Shown in pieces: positions 22,964-31,218 of a stretch of DNA of 64,000 nt (position 1 is its first letter; each line of letters opens with the position of its first letter). The position numbers and the translations under genes are program-made. The DNA comes from DAOUBP01 sp964513075 (GTDB lineage Bacteria; Chloroflexota; Anaerolineae; CG2-30-64-16), in contig CAZELR010000001.1 in assembly GCA_964513075.1 (NCBI GenBank), forward strand, positions 103,242-167,241, read 5' to 3'. The notes beneath the pieces were generated by a model that worked only from the letters and a program-made list of their open reading frames with translations, searched no databases and was not told the origin of the DNA.

Positions 22964-23971
22964 TTAGCGCCGTTTGCGCCGCCCGCGTGAACGCCGGCTT
23001 GCGGCAGATGACGCCATATCCGCAGATCCCTCCGCGCCGCCCTCTGTACTTGCCTCATCGGCTGCCGTCACGGCCTCTTCCGGTGCAGCTCCCTGCTGTG
23101 CCGGCTCAGAAGAGAGCCGCCGCTGGCTGCCGGCCTCAGGCTGCCGGGGCGTCATGCTCAGATCGAATTGCGGCTCAGGCACAACCACGTCGACCATCAC
23201 CCGTGTATCGTTGGGCCCCTCCACCTGCACTGTGACGGAGTTGGTCAGCACATGAACCTGCCTCACCTTTCCCGGGCCGTGCGGCGTTTCTATAATGCTG
23301 TTAACATGAGGCATCTGCTTGCGCGCCTCGGTGTAATAGTCGTTTTCATAGCCCAGGCAGCACAGCAGGCGGCCGCACGCTCCCGACACCTCCGGCGCGT
23401 TGAGCGGCAAATCCTGCGTCTTGGCCATCTTGATCGAGACCGGCGCAAACTCGCGCAGCCAGCTTGCGCAGCATAACTCCCGGCCGCAGCGGCCCAGGCC
23501 GCTCAGGAACTTGGCCTCATCTCGCACGCCTACCTGGCGCATCTCGACACGCGTACGCAGCCCTTGGGACAGATCGTGCACCAGGTTGCGGAAATCCACC
23601 CGTTGCTCGGATGTGAAGTAGACGATGGCGCTGCTGCCGTCGAAGCTGAACTCCACGCGTACGATCTTGACCGACATTCCCAGGGCCTTGGCACGCTTTT
23701 GGCAGATTTCCAGGGCTTCGGGCTCGCGATGTGCCATTTGATCGTTTTGCACCAGATCCCAGGCAGTCGCTTTGCGTATGACCGGTTTCAAGGCGCCGCT
23801 GATTGCGGATTCAGGCACCGCTCTGGGTGCCAAAACGATGCTCCCCAATGTGCGGCCACGCGACGTCTCGACCACGACGTTATCGCCCGGCTGCAGATCA
23901 TCGACCCCTTGTGGGTCAAAGTAATACACCTTTGTCACAGGCTTGAAAGCCACACCAACGACAACCGGCAT
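22964..23971 (-). CDS. ricT: PSP1-domain protein RicT (YaaT)
   Basis: 335 residues. The N-terminal and central parts match RicT: VVVETSRGRTLGSIV, GRCGRELCCASWL and SGACGRLLCCLGYENDYY, with the paired cysteines that bind a [4Fe-4S] cluster in the RicA-RicF-RicT complex. The last 80 residues are a low-complexity Ala/Glu/Ser tail ending in a basic SRRSRGRRKRR. In Bacillus the complex stimulates RNase Y-dependent mRNA processing; whether the partners exist here cannot be seen. The ATG follows GGAGCGAAC. It lies 46 bp downstream of holB, the same neighbour as in Bacillus (holB-yaaT). Confidence 0.92.
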   Translation of the reverse strand: MPVVVGVAFKPVTKVYYFDPQGVDDLQPGDNVVVETSRGRTLGSIVLAPRAVPESAISGALKPVIRKATAWDLVQNDQMAHREPEALEICQKRAKALGMSVKIVRVEFSFDGSSAIVYFTSEQRVDFRNLVHDLSQGLRTRVEMRQVGVRDEAKFLSGLGRCGRELCCASWLREFAPVSIKMAKTQDLPLNAPEVSGACGRLLCCLGYENDYYTEARKQMPHVNSIIETPHGPGKVRQVHVLTNSVTVQVEGPNDTRVMVDVVVPEPQFDLSMTPRQPEAGSQRRLSSEPAQQGAAPEEAVTAADEASTEGGAEGSADMASSAASRRSRGRRKRR

Positions 23972-24017
23972 TATGTTCGCTCCTCAATACCGCCCGTTTG
24001 TAACCACACCGTGCGCA

Positions 24018-25013
24018 TCACATGACGACCGGCTTGGGTAATCTCAGCAGCAGCACATCCAACGCAAGCCGTACATTGACGTTGGCTTTGATTCGCTTCA
24101 GCGTTTGCAGCAGATCTAGCAGCGCAGACTCAATTTGCTCTGGCTGGTAGAGGCTGGCCTGTTGCGCCAATTGCGCCTTGCGATCAAGATTAAGCACATC
24201 GCCATCAAGCTGCTGCTGTACCAGCAACACATCCCGCCACCAGCCTGCCCACAGCCTCAGCGCCATTTCGACTTCATCCCCGGCGCGGCTCAGCGTTTCC
24301 GCATAGGCCAGCCGTCCCAGATGCCCTTCGGCTGTCAGCGTCAGCAGGTCATCCAGCCGCCTGCCGCGTGCCTGCCAACTCTCAGGATCGTTGTGCGTCG
24401 TGACTGCCCATCCCAGCCGCCCGGCGCTGAGTCGAGCCAGCAACAACGCCCGCACCTCATCGACGCCCCAGCGCTCCTGCAGCGCTGCGCAGATTTGAGC
24501 CACTGGCACCGGGCGCAGGCTGATGACCTGGCAGCGGGAGAGGATCGTTGGCAGCACCTGGTCGCGGCGATTGCTGGTTAACAGCAGCACCACGTGGGCA
24601 GCTGGCTCTTCCAGCGTCTTGAGCAGGGCATTGGCCGCAGGCAGCGTTGCCCGCTCGATCTCGCTGATGATGAAAACTTTGTACTGGCCTTCCAACGGCG
24701 AGATGGCCGCATCGGTCTGCAGGTTACGCACCTGCTCGATCTGAATAACGTTTTTCGCTGCGGATACGAACTGGACGTCCGGGTAGCGGTTTTCGACGAT
24801 CCGCTGGCAGGTTCGGCATATACCGCACGGTGCGCCATCGCTTTGCGAGCGGTTCTCGCAGACCAAAGCCTGAGCTAACGCTTGCGCGACCGTCGTCTTG
24901 CCCACCTGAGCTGGCCCGGTGAACAGGTAAGCGTGACTTGGCCGGCCGTTACGGATGCTGCGCGCCAGCAGATCCAGCGCCCATTCGTGTCCCACCACGG
25001 GCCAGGGTGACAT
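24018..25013 (-). CDS. holB: DNA polymerase III subunit delta'
   Basis: 331 residues from the ATG at 25013 (MSPWPVVGHEWAL), which has AAGGAA just upstream; the longer frame has no RBS. Walker A GPAQVGKTT near 33-41, a four-cysteine zinc motif (C-x11-C-x2-C-x2-C in VCENRSQSDGAPCGICRTC), EIERATLPAANALLKTLEEP (Walker B-like, with the DEAH/DE element altered to EIER) and the sensor region TSNRRDQVLPTILSRCQ. It is part of the clamp loader. A TACAAT -10-like box lies at 25052-25057. The pairing with ricT is conserved in Firmicutes. Confidence 0.93.
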   Translation of the reverse strand: MSPWPVVGHEWALDLLARSIRNGRPSHAYLFTGPAQVGKTTVAQALAQALVCENRSQSDGAPCGICRTCQRIVENRYPDVQFVSAAKNVIQIEQVRNLQTDAAISPLEGQYKVFIISEIERATLPAANALLKTLEEPAAHVVLLLTSNRRDQVLPTILSRCQVISLRPVPVAQICAALQERWGVDEVRALLLARLSAGRLGWAVTTHNDPESWQARGRRLDDLLTLTAEGHLGRLAYAETLSRAGDEVEMALRLWAGWWRDVLLVQQQLDGDVLNLDRKAQLAQQASLYQPEQIESALLDLLQTLKRIKANVNVRLALDVLLLRLPKPVVM

Positions 25014-25172
25014 AATTCCTTGCGTCCTATCTCGAATTCTTCCCGACCGGCATTGTAGCATATCCGGCCCGAACGCGCCAGGAGTCAGTTGCCGGTAGTA
25101 GGAGACAGCTTCACCAACATGGAAATAGAAACTGTGCTGAATCCTGATCTCTGCCAGTGCTGCTCTCTTGGG

Positions 25173-25823
25173 CTACGCCTTTCCGAGCGCTTCCTCGTCC
25201 AGACGACTAAAGAACGCGACCATGAACGCTTGCCGCTCGACCGCGATCGCGCGCGCGGTGGCGGTGTACAATCGTTCGGGAATCCGGTTCAGCTTGAAGA
25301 CAAACTCGTGCACCGGGGTGTAATTGGCGCCCAGCGCGTCCGGCGTTTGATGTGCATCCCCGCCGGTTGCCGCAATAGCCGGCCAGGGCTCCTTCCACAG
25401 CGCAGTGCCGCGGGCGCCCGCGTAAGCGAACACTCGCGCGATGCCGATGGCGCCAATTGCATCCAGCTTGTCCGCATCCGAAAGGATCTGCGCCTCCAGT
25501 GTCTGCGGGGCCGGCTCAGCCCGGAAACGGTGGGCTTCGATGGCGTGTGCCACTGCCTCTACCAGCGCTGGCGGTGCGTCCTGCAGCAAGCGCCGCGCCA
25601 TCGCCGCGCCGACCAAGTGATGGTTGTTGCGGCCCTGGCTCTCCCCGATATCGTGCAGCAGCGCCGCTGTGCGCACCACGATCCGATCCGCGCTCTCGGC
25701 CGCTGCGATTCGCTCAGCCAAAGCGGTCACGCGCAGCACGTGGTCGAAGTCGTGTCCGCCGCCGCCGCTTTCATAAAGTTCGCGCGCGAATTCAATGGTG
25801 ATGATATCTTGGGGTTCCCGCAT
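25173..25823 (-). CDS. HD-domain phosphohydrolase
   Basis: 216 residues from the ATG at 25823 (MREPQDIITIEF), which has GAGGTCG immediately before it. The frame stays open much further upstream, but that part overlaps a membrane-protein gene in another frame and is not real. HD motifs: HDFDHVLRV near 23-31, LLHDIGE near 60-66, an AHAIEAHRF second His pair and SDADKLDAIGAIGIARVF. It is similar to YedJ/predicted hydrolases of the HD superfamily acting on nucleotides or other phosphate esters. It starts 5 bp after the upstream membrane protein and is probably translated from the same message. Confidence 0.87.
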   Translation of the reverse strand: MREPQDIITIEFARELYESGGGGHDFDHVLRVTALAERIAAAESADRIVVRTAALLHDIGESQGRNNHHLVGAAMARRLLQDAPPALVEAVAHAIEAHRFRAEPAPQTLEAQILSDADKLDAIGAIGIARVFAYAGARGTALWKEPWPAIAATGGDAHQTPDALGANYTPVHEFVFKLNRIPERLYTATARAIAVERQAFMVAFFSRLDEEALGKA

Positions 25824-25828
25824 CGACC

Positions 25829-26788
25829 TCAGTTCCTTGAATTCGTCCGGCGGCCTCTCAGCCACAGCACCCCGCCCGGCAAGCTGGCCACCACCGCCAC
25901 GGCGTAGATCATCAGTGAGACCGCCAGCGAGTGATCGGCAGGCACGCCGGCCAGGCTGAAGAAAAACGGATACGCAGTTTGGCTGACGCCGATGCCTCCG
26001 ATGGAGATGGGAATCATCAACACCAGCGCGATGAGCGGGTTGAACAGGAAGATGGCTTCCAGTGACATAGCGCCGCCCATGGCCTGGGACAGGCACCAGT
26101 TGACGAAGGTAGTGCAGATGATTCCCACCAGCGCAATGCTGAATGCCAGGGCCAGCGCGGCGTAACGAAACCGGTAAGCGTTGAAGGCAACAGACACGCG
26201 GTCCCACAGCGGCGCCAGGGGGTTCAGCCAACGCCAGGCAAACATGCGTGAGATCAGGCCCCGCAAACGCCGGCTGAGCAGCAGACCGAAGCCTAGCATC
26301 AACCCCAGCAGCGCGATGATGGCGATCCACTCCACCTGGGCCAGCTCATTGTGGCCGGTGAGGTTGACTGCCACGATCGCCGCAATCACGGCCGTGCTCA
26401 GGTAGGCGGTCAGTCCCACCACGCGATCGACGATGACTGACACGGCGGCATCAGCGGTGCGGTCGGTGTAGCGCGCCAGGCCGTAGCCGCGCATCACATC
26501 CCCGCCGATGTTGGCCGGCAGGAAGTTGTTGAAGAAAAAGCCCGCGAAGAGGAATTGCAGCATGGCGCCGAAAGGCACCCGGATGCCCTGCGCGTGCAGC
26601 AGCACCTGCCATTTCAGGCCATTGACCACGATCGCCATCACGTACAATACCAAGGCGGCGATCACGAGCCACAGCTTGGCCGAGGCAAGCTGGCTGGCCA
26701 CCGTGCCCAGGTTGGCACGGGCCAGGGCAAACGCAATCAGCCCGATGCTGATGGCAATCTTGAGGAAGGTGATGAGCTTTTCTTGCAC
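25829..26788 (-). CDS. lysylphosphatidylglycerol synthase TM-region/flippase-like membrane protein (UPF0104)
   Basis: 319 residues from a GTG at 26788, the first start after the upstream gene's stop at 26809; the longer frame reads into that gene. Eight or so hydrophobic helices, with the family pattern FLFAGFFFNNFLPANIGGDVMRGYGLAR around 80-107, VDRVVGL, and IGGIGVSQTAYPFFF near the end. Members of this family (PF03706) are integral membrane proteins related to the flippase part of MprF and to AglD. It lies directly after a GT2 glycosyltransferase, a common pairing that suggests movement or use of a lipid-linked sugar. Confidence 0.85.
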   Translation of the reverse strand: MQEKLITFLKIAISIGLIAFALARANLGTVASQLASAKLWLVIAALVLYVMAIVVNGLKWQVLLHAQGIRVPFGAMLQFLFAGFFFNNFLPANIGGDVMRGYGLARYTDRTADAAVSVIVDRVVGLTAYLSTAVIAAIVAVNLTGHNELAQVEWIAIIALLGLMLGFGLLLSRRLRGLISRMFAWRWLNPLAPLWDRVSVAFNAYRFRYAALALAFSIALVGIICTTFVNWCLSQAMGGAMSLEAIFLFNPLIALVLMIPISIGGIGVSQTAYPFFFSLAGVPADHSLAVSLMIYAVAVVASLPGGVLWLRGRRTNSRN

Positions 26789-26808
26789 GAGAGGATCCAG
26801 TCGTGGGC

Positions 26809-27774
26809 TTAGTTCTTGCGTGCAATCGCGGCCGGGCGAACGTCGTCGGTTGCGGTTGTTTGGGCGCGTTCCGCCTCCACATCCGCCTTTTGCGACCACG
26901 CCATATCCCACACCACGTGGCGGTCCTTCTTGATGGCGAAGTCATACCAGCCCAGAAAACGCGACCACATCTCCAGCACCGCCAGCAGGAGCAGCGTCCA
27001 CACCAGGCGCACCGCACCCCAGATCTCTTTCAGCGCCACGCGCACGACGCGGGTATTCTGGATGCTGGACACAGCATAGCCGTACTTGGACTTGAGGTAG
27101 AGGTGCCCGGCGTGGTTGCGGCGGCGTTGGCGTACAAAATCACCCACTGTGTCGGGACCGGTGTTGTAGACGACTGCATCGGGTGCATAGCGCACCTGTA
27201 GGCCGCGCTGGATCACCAGGGCTTCCACGAACGCCTCATCCATTGCCACGTCGGGCGGGATGTGAGTGAAGACCTTGCGAAATGCGATCATCTCACCCAG
27301 GCGCGGGATCTCCAGGCAGAGCTGGTGCTCCAGGCGCAGCCGCAAGTGAGTAAAGAGCCCCACCAGGTGATCCGGCGTGTTGACCGGGATCTTGTGGGCA
27401 CCGGTCATGCCGACAGTAGGCTCCGCGAACATGCGCACCAGATGTTCTACCGCATCCTCGTGGGGCAGCGTGTCGCCGCTCTCCAACACGCAGATGTCCT
27501 CTTGCGCGTTAGCCAGAAAGATGTTGATAGCCGACGTTTTACCTTCGCGCCGGGGTTGGACGAATAACTTGACGCGCGGGTCTTGCGTCACATACGTCTC
27601 AACGATAGGCACGGTATTGTCGGTGCACGCGCTGGCCACCACGATGATTTCGCTGATTTCGACTTGGCGCAGGTTCTGATCGAGCAGCGCCTGCAGCAGC
27701 CGCCCGATGTTCGCCTCCTCGTTGTAGGCGGTAATCCCCACACTGCAGCGCAGTCGTGGCTGTTCGTGATCCAA
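26809..27774 (-). CDS. GT2-family glycosyltransferase
   Basis: 321 residues from a TTG with GGGAGGG about 4 bp upstream. The GT-A fold is clear: VGITAYNEEANIGRLLQAL at the start, VVASACTDNTVPIV, a V-L-E-S-G-D-T-L-P in the position of the metal-binding DxD (here E-S-G-D), and a later QRRRNHAGHLYLKSKYG (the Q/R-x-x-R-W-like block). One hydrophobic segment near residues 265-285 may tether it to the membrane. It is upstream of the UPF0104 protein. A TATAAT sits at 27836-27841, leaving a leader of about 55 nt. Confidence 0.85.
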   Translation of the reverse strand: MDHEQPRLRCSVGITAYNEEANIGRLLQALLDQNLRQVEISEIIVVASACTDNTVPIVETYVTQDPRVKLFVQPRREGKTSAINIFLANAQEDICVLESGDTLPHEDAVEHLVRMFAEPTVGMTGAHKIPVNTPDHLVGLFTHLRLRLEHQLCLEIPRLGEMIAFRKVFTHIPPDVAMDEAFVEALVIQRGLQVRYAPDAVVYNTGPDTVGDFVRQRRRNHAGHLYLKSKYGYAVSSIQNTRVVRVALKEIWGAVRLVWTLLLLAVLEMWSRFLGWYDFAIKKDRHVVWDMAWSQKADVEAERAQTTATDDVRPAAIARKN

Positions 27775-27869
27775 CCGTCCCTCCCCCGAAAATTATCTAT
27801 CGCGTGGCTGGCGAGCCGGCACAGCCTGTTTCCAATTATAGCAGCCTCAGAACCGATAGCCTAATCGGG

Positions 27870-27884
27870 GGCTGCGCAGCAGCC
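27870..27884 (-). terminator. hairpin directly after the aspartate-operon HAD gene
   Basis: GGCTGC-TGC-GCAGCC abuts the stop codon of the HAD-like gene at 27885. The stem is perfect but there is no U-run, so it is only a possible terminator. Confidence 0.3.
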
Positions 27885-29024
27885 TTAGCCCGGCAGCAGA
27901 TCGGCGATCGACAGCCCGACGACGTGCGTTGGGGTGCGGTGGAGCGGCAGGTATCCCTGGCTGGTGAGCGCCGAAGTGGGCATAGTCGCCTCGTCAGGTT
28001 TATCGGACAGCGCCAGCAGCAGGCAGCCGCGCCCGCGTAGCCACCGCGCGAAATCCACCACTTCCTGGGTCAAGCACACCTCCTCCAGAAGGCGTGCTGC
28101 CAGCGAGGCCTTATCGGACAAATGCCCCATGTGCGTCACCGTCTCCAGATACTCACGCTGTCGGAACGTCTTGAAAGGAGTGGGGTCGCCGGCCTGCACG
28201 CGTGCATAGATGTCGGCATGCAAGCTGCGCAGCCCGGCGGTTGGCAGGCTTTCATGACCGGCTTCCACTTGCTGGATGAAGGCCAGGAAGCTGCCGATGC
28301 GGCCCGCGTCCACGTCGCTCACCAGGGTCTCGAGGTCCGCGAAGCCCGCGCTAACCATCAGGCAGATGTAGGCGACATAATCCTGGTTATCAGCCGTGAA
28401 GGGATGATATTTAGGCACGTTGATGGTTTGATACGCCCGGCGGAATGCCTCGCGGTTGAACGCCGCGCCGATGGCATCGGCGGCGGTGGCTTCGATGGCC
28501 ATGACGCGCGCGCGATCGATGGATTTGTCGTTGCGTCCGCGTGCGCCCAGCGCCGTCTTGTCGATGTCGATCACCACGGCTGTACGACGATCAAGGCGCG
28601 CGCCTTGATCGTGCAGCAGCGAGGCGAACTCCGCCAACGCAGCCCAGCGATTAGCGACGAACACGCCATCCTTCTCGGTGATGGCCATCTCCTCATCTTT
28701 TTCCGCGCCGATGAACGCCCAGCCGCGCCATCCTCCCACCGTGCGTAGATTGCGAAATGCCTGGCCATCGGCCATCGCGGTGTCGCCCAAGTACACAAGT
28801 TCCGCCAGTTGGATCTCTGGCTTGTCAAGACAACGCGCCCGTCGCAAAAACCAGGCGGTTGTCTGAGCATAGCTGGCCTCGTGCTTGCGCGGCCGAACAG
28901 GGTCCGGCAGGCCGATCTCAGCCCAAGCCTCGGCAAACCTCGGCAGCCGAGGATCCAGCGGATCAAGATTGCGATAGAGAACGAGATCGCCGACGAGCTC
29001 GTAGAGTGAGAGTTTTGCTGACAT
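27885..29024 (-). CDS. HAD-like protein of unknown function in the lysC-hom-asd operon
   Basis: 379 residues. A HAD-type motif I, VVIDIDKTALGARG, occurs around residues 143-156 and a motif II-like LLLALSDKPDEATMP around 345; GDTAMADG near 80 is also conserved-looking. The long helical insert between the two motifs fits a large cap. The N-terminal 130 residues have no known domain. It starts 4 bp after asd, with GAAGG 10 bp before the ATG, so it is translated from the aspartate-family message. A phosphatase or phosphotransferase step in that pathway is possible but only inferred; no homoserine kinase or threonine synthase gene is in the window. Real gene: confident. Function: open. Confidence 0.7.
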   Translation of the reverse strand: MSAKLSLYELVGDLVLYRNLDPLDPRLPRFAEAWAEIGLPDPVRPRKHEASYAQTTAWFLRRARCLDKPEIQLAELVYLGDTAMADGQAFRNLRTVGGWRGWAFIGAEKDEEMAITEKDGVFVANRWAALAEFASLLHDQGARLDRRTAVVIDIDKTALGARGRNDKSIDRARVMAIEATAADAIGAAFNREAFRRAYQTINVPKYHPFTADNQDYVAYICLMVSAGFADLETLVSDVDAGRIGSFLAFIQQVEAGHESLPTAGLRSLHADIYARVQAGDPTPFKTFRQREYLETVTHMGHLSDKASLAARLLEEVCLTQEVVDFARWLRGRGCLLLALSDKPDEATMPTSALTSQGYLPLHRTPTHVVGLSIADLLPG

Positions 29025-29028
29025 AGCA

Positions 29029-30099
29029 TCACACCTTCAAAAATCCCTGGGCAACCAACAACTCCGCGTTGAGGATGGACCCTCCCGCTGCCCCACGGAT
29101 CGTGTTGTGGCCCAGAGCGACGAACTTATAGTCGAAAAGCGGATCGGGCCGCAGCCGGCCCACACATGTGGCCATGCCGCCGCCAACCAGTCGGTCCAGC
29201 CGCGGCTGCGGCCGGTCGTTCTCGCTGAACAGCACGATCGCCGGATCCGGCGCCGTGGGCAGCCCCAGGCGCTGGGGCTCACCCCGATAAGACGTCAGCG
29301 CCTCGGCGACTTGTTCCAAAGAAGCCGGCCGGCGCAGTTTGACGCTTACCGCTTCCGTGTGCCCGTTGCGCACCGCCACGCGATTGCATTGCGCGCTGAC
29401 GGCAAAGTCAGCGAACTCGATCGCGCTTCCTGCCAGCGTCCCCAACAGCTTGCGCGGCTCGATCTCCACTTTTTCCTCTTCACCGCCGATATAGGGGATC
29501 ACGTTGTCGAGGATGTCCATGGCCGAGACGCCGGGATAGCCTGCGCCTGAGATGGCCTGCATGCTTACCACGTTAACAGCCGCCAGGCCGAACGCATCGT
29601 GCAGCGGCTTGAGCGCGCAGACCAGGTGGGTAGTGGTGCAGTTGGGGTTGGTGACGATGAAGCCCGGCCAGCCGCGTGCAGCTTGCTGGATCGCAATCAG
29701 CCCCGTGTGTTCCGGGTTCACGTCGGGGATCAGCAGCGGCACGTCGGCATCCATGCGGTGCGCGGATGCATTGGAGCAGACCGCGAACCCCGCTGCTGCC
29801 AGCGCAGCTTCCACTTCTCCCGCACTGCCGCCCGGCAGCGCCGAGAAGAGCAGCCTTACATCCGCGCTGATAGCATCCGGGTCGGTGGCTATCAGGGTCA
29901 TGTCCGTAATAGAGGCGGGCATGCCGCCGCGCAATAGCCATTTCGCGGCATCGCCGTAACGCTTGCCGGCCGAGCGGTCGGACGCGGTCAACGCCGCAAT
30001 CTCGAACCACGGATGACCGGCGAGCAGTTGCACGAAACGTTGGCCGACCGCACCCGTAGCGCCCAGGATGCCGACCTTAATCTTTCGTATGTTTCCCAT
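29029..30099 (-). CDS. asd: aspartate-semialdehyde dehydrogenase
   Basis: 356 residues. GILGATGAVGQRFVQLL at 10-26 binds NADP, SALPGGSAGEVE follows, the active-site cysteine is in IVTNPNCTTTHL near residue 152 and the catalytic histidine is in VRNGHTEAVSV near 247. The sequence around Cys and the length match the archaeal/fungal-type branch of the family. It reduces aspartyl phosphate to the semialdehyde, the precursor of lysine, threonine, methionine and isoleucine. GGAGGAG precedes the ATG. It follows hom after 41 bp in a lysC-hom-asd operon. Confidence 0.95.
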   Translation of the reverse strand: MGNIRKIKVGILGATGAVGQRFVQLLAGHPWFEIAALTASDRSAGKRYGDAAKWLLRGGMPASITDMTLIATDPDAISADVRLLFSALPGGSAGEVEAALAAAGFAVCSNASAHRMDADVPLLIPDVNPEHTGLIAIQQAARGWPGFIVTNPNCTTTHLVCALKPLHDAFGLAAVNVVSMQAISGAGYPGVSAMDILDNVIPYIGGEEEKVEIEPRKLLGTLAGSAIEFADFAVSAQCNRVAVRNGHTEAVSVKLRRPASLEQVAEALTSYRGEPQRLGLPTAPDPAIVLFSENDRPQPRLDRLVGGGMATCVGRLRPDPLFDYKFVALGHNTIRGAAGGSILNAELLVAQGFLKV

Positions 30100-30140
30100 A
30101 GTCTCCTCCCTCGTGGGCTCAAGGTTGCCAACCTTCCAGC

Positions 30141-31214
30141 TCAGATCCGGCTGGCCGTTGCCACGATGTCTGCGTGCACCCCGGCCGCGGCCGCAGCAAC
30201 CCCCGCGCCGCGCCCCTGCAGCACCAGCGGGGTATCCGGGTAATAACGTGTGTGAAATGCCACCAGATTATCGTTGCCCTTGAGCTGGCCCAACGCCGAA
30301 TCGGCTGGCACGCCCTGCAAGCCCACTGCGGCGCCCTCACTGTTGATCTCCGCAACGTAGCGCAGCACCTGTCCCTGCGTTGTCGCCGCAGCGGCCTGGG
30401 CGGCGAAGGCTTCATCGAGCTCGGGCAGCCGCACCAGGAAGTCGGCTAGTGGCAGAGCTGCCAGCTCTGCCGGGACCAACGACGCCACCTGGACGTCAGC
30501 CAGCTCGAGTTTCCTGCCCAGGGTGCGCGCGATGATGAGCGCCTTGCGCGCGACATCCATCCCACCCAGGTCGATCCGGGGATCCGGCTCAGTGTATCCG
30601 CGGCGCGCCGCTTCGCCCACCAAGGCAGAAAATGACTGGCCCGCCTGCAGGCCGGTGCAGATGAAACCCAGCGTGCCGCTCAGCGCACCGCGCACGACGT
30701 TCACCTGATCTGCCGCACGTATCAGCCCGCGCGTAGCCGCGATCACCGGCACAGCCGAACCCACCGTGGTCTCATAGCGAAAGAGCCGGCTGCCGGTCAA
30801 AGTGTCAAACACTGCCTGCGGCCCGACCAGCGGAATCTTATTTGCAGTCACCGCGCCGTAGCCGCGCCGCAGCGCCAGTTCCAGGGCGGGGATCGTTGCA
30901 TCGGAGGCGGTTACATCGACCACGATACAGCGGTCAGCGCCGGCCACGTCCACGATCGCGGTCAGATCCGATAGGTATCCCGACTCGGCCTGTGGGAACT
31001 TGGCGCCGGCTGCCTTTGCATCAGCGATCGCGGCCAGCTCCTCGGCGCTCAGCCCCCGTTCATCGACAGCCGCGCCGTCATGGCTACACCAGGCGACAAT
31101 CGAAAACGCCAGACCATCGCGTTCGGCATGGATCAGTGCTGCTTCGCTCAGTTGCTGAATCAGCGCTCGCCCCACCTTGCCGGCGCCGAAGATGATGAGA
31201 GGAGTTTGTTTCAT
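30141..31214 (-). CDS. hom: homoserine dehydrogenase
   Basis: 357 residues from the ATG at 31214 (MKQTPLIIFGAGKVGRALIQQL), 4 bp after the lysC stop. The N-terminal GAGKVG nucleotide loop, VVDVTASDATIP, AVTANKIPL and the homoserine-binding block GALSGTLGFICTGLQAG with YTEPDPRIDLGGMDVARKALIIAR are all present; the E-P-D-P-R-x-D-L-G-G-x-D motif includes the catalytic residues. There is no C-terminal ACT domain, so feedback by threonine at this enzyme would need another site. Reduces aspartate semialdehyde to homoserine. Confidence 0.95.
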   Translation of the reverse strand: MKQTPLIIFGAGKVGRALIQQLSEAALIHAERDGLAFSIVAWCSHDGAAVDERGLSAEELAAIADAKAAGAKFPQAESGYLSDLTAIVDVAGADRCIVVDVTASDATIPALELALRRGYGAVTANKIPLVGPQAVFDTLTGSRLFRYETTVGSAVPVIAATRGLIRAADQVNVVRGALSGTLGFICTGLQAGQSFSALVGEAARRGYTEPDPRIDLGGMDVARKALIIARTLGRKLELADVQVASLVPAELAALPLADFLVRLPELDEAFAAQAAAATTQGQVLRYVAEINSEGAAVGLQGVPADSALGQLKGNDNLVAFHTRYYPDTPLVLQGRGAGVAAAAAGVHADIVATASRI

Positions 31215-31218
31215 CGTG

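Noticed and set aside
25824..26330. N-terminal extension of the HD-domain frame (to 26330)
   Set aside because: The extra part overlaps the UPF0104 membrane protein in another frame, whereas the ATG at 25823 has a good RBS and starts right before the HD domain.
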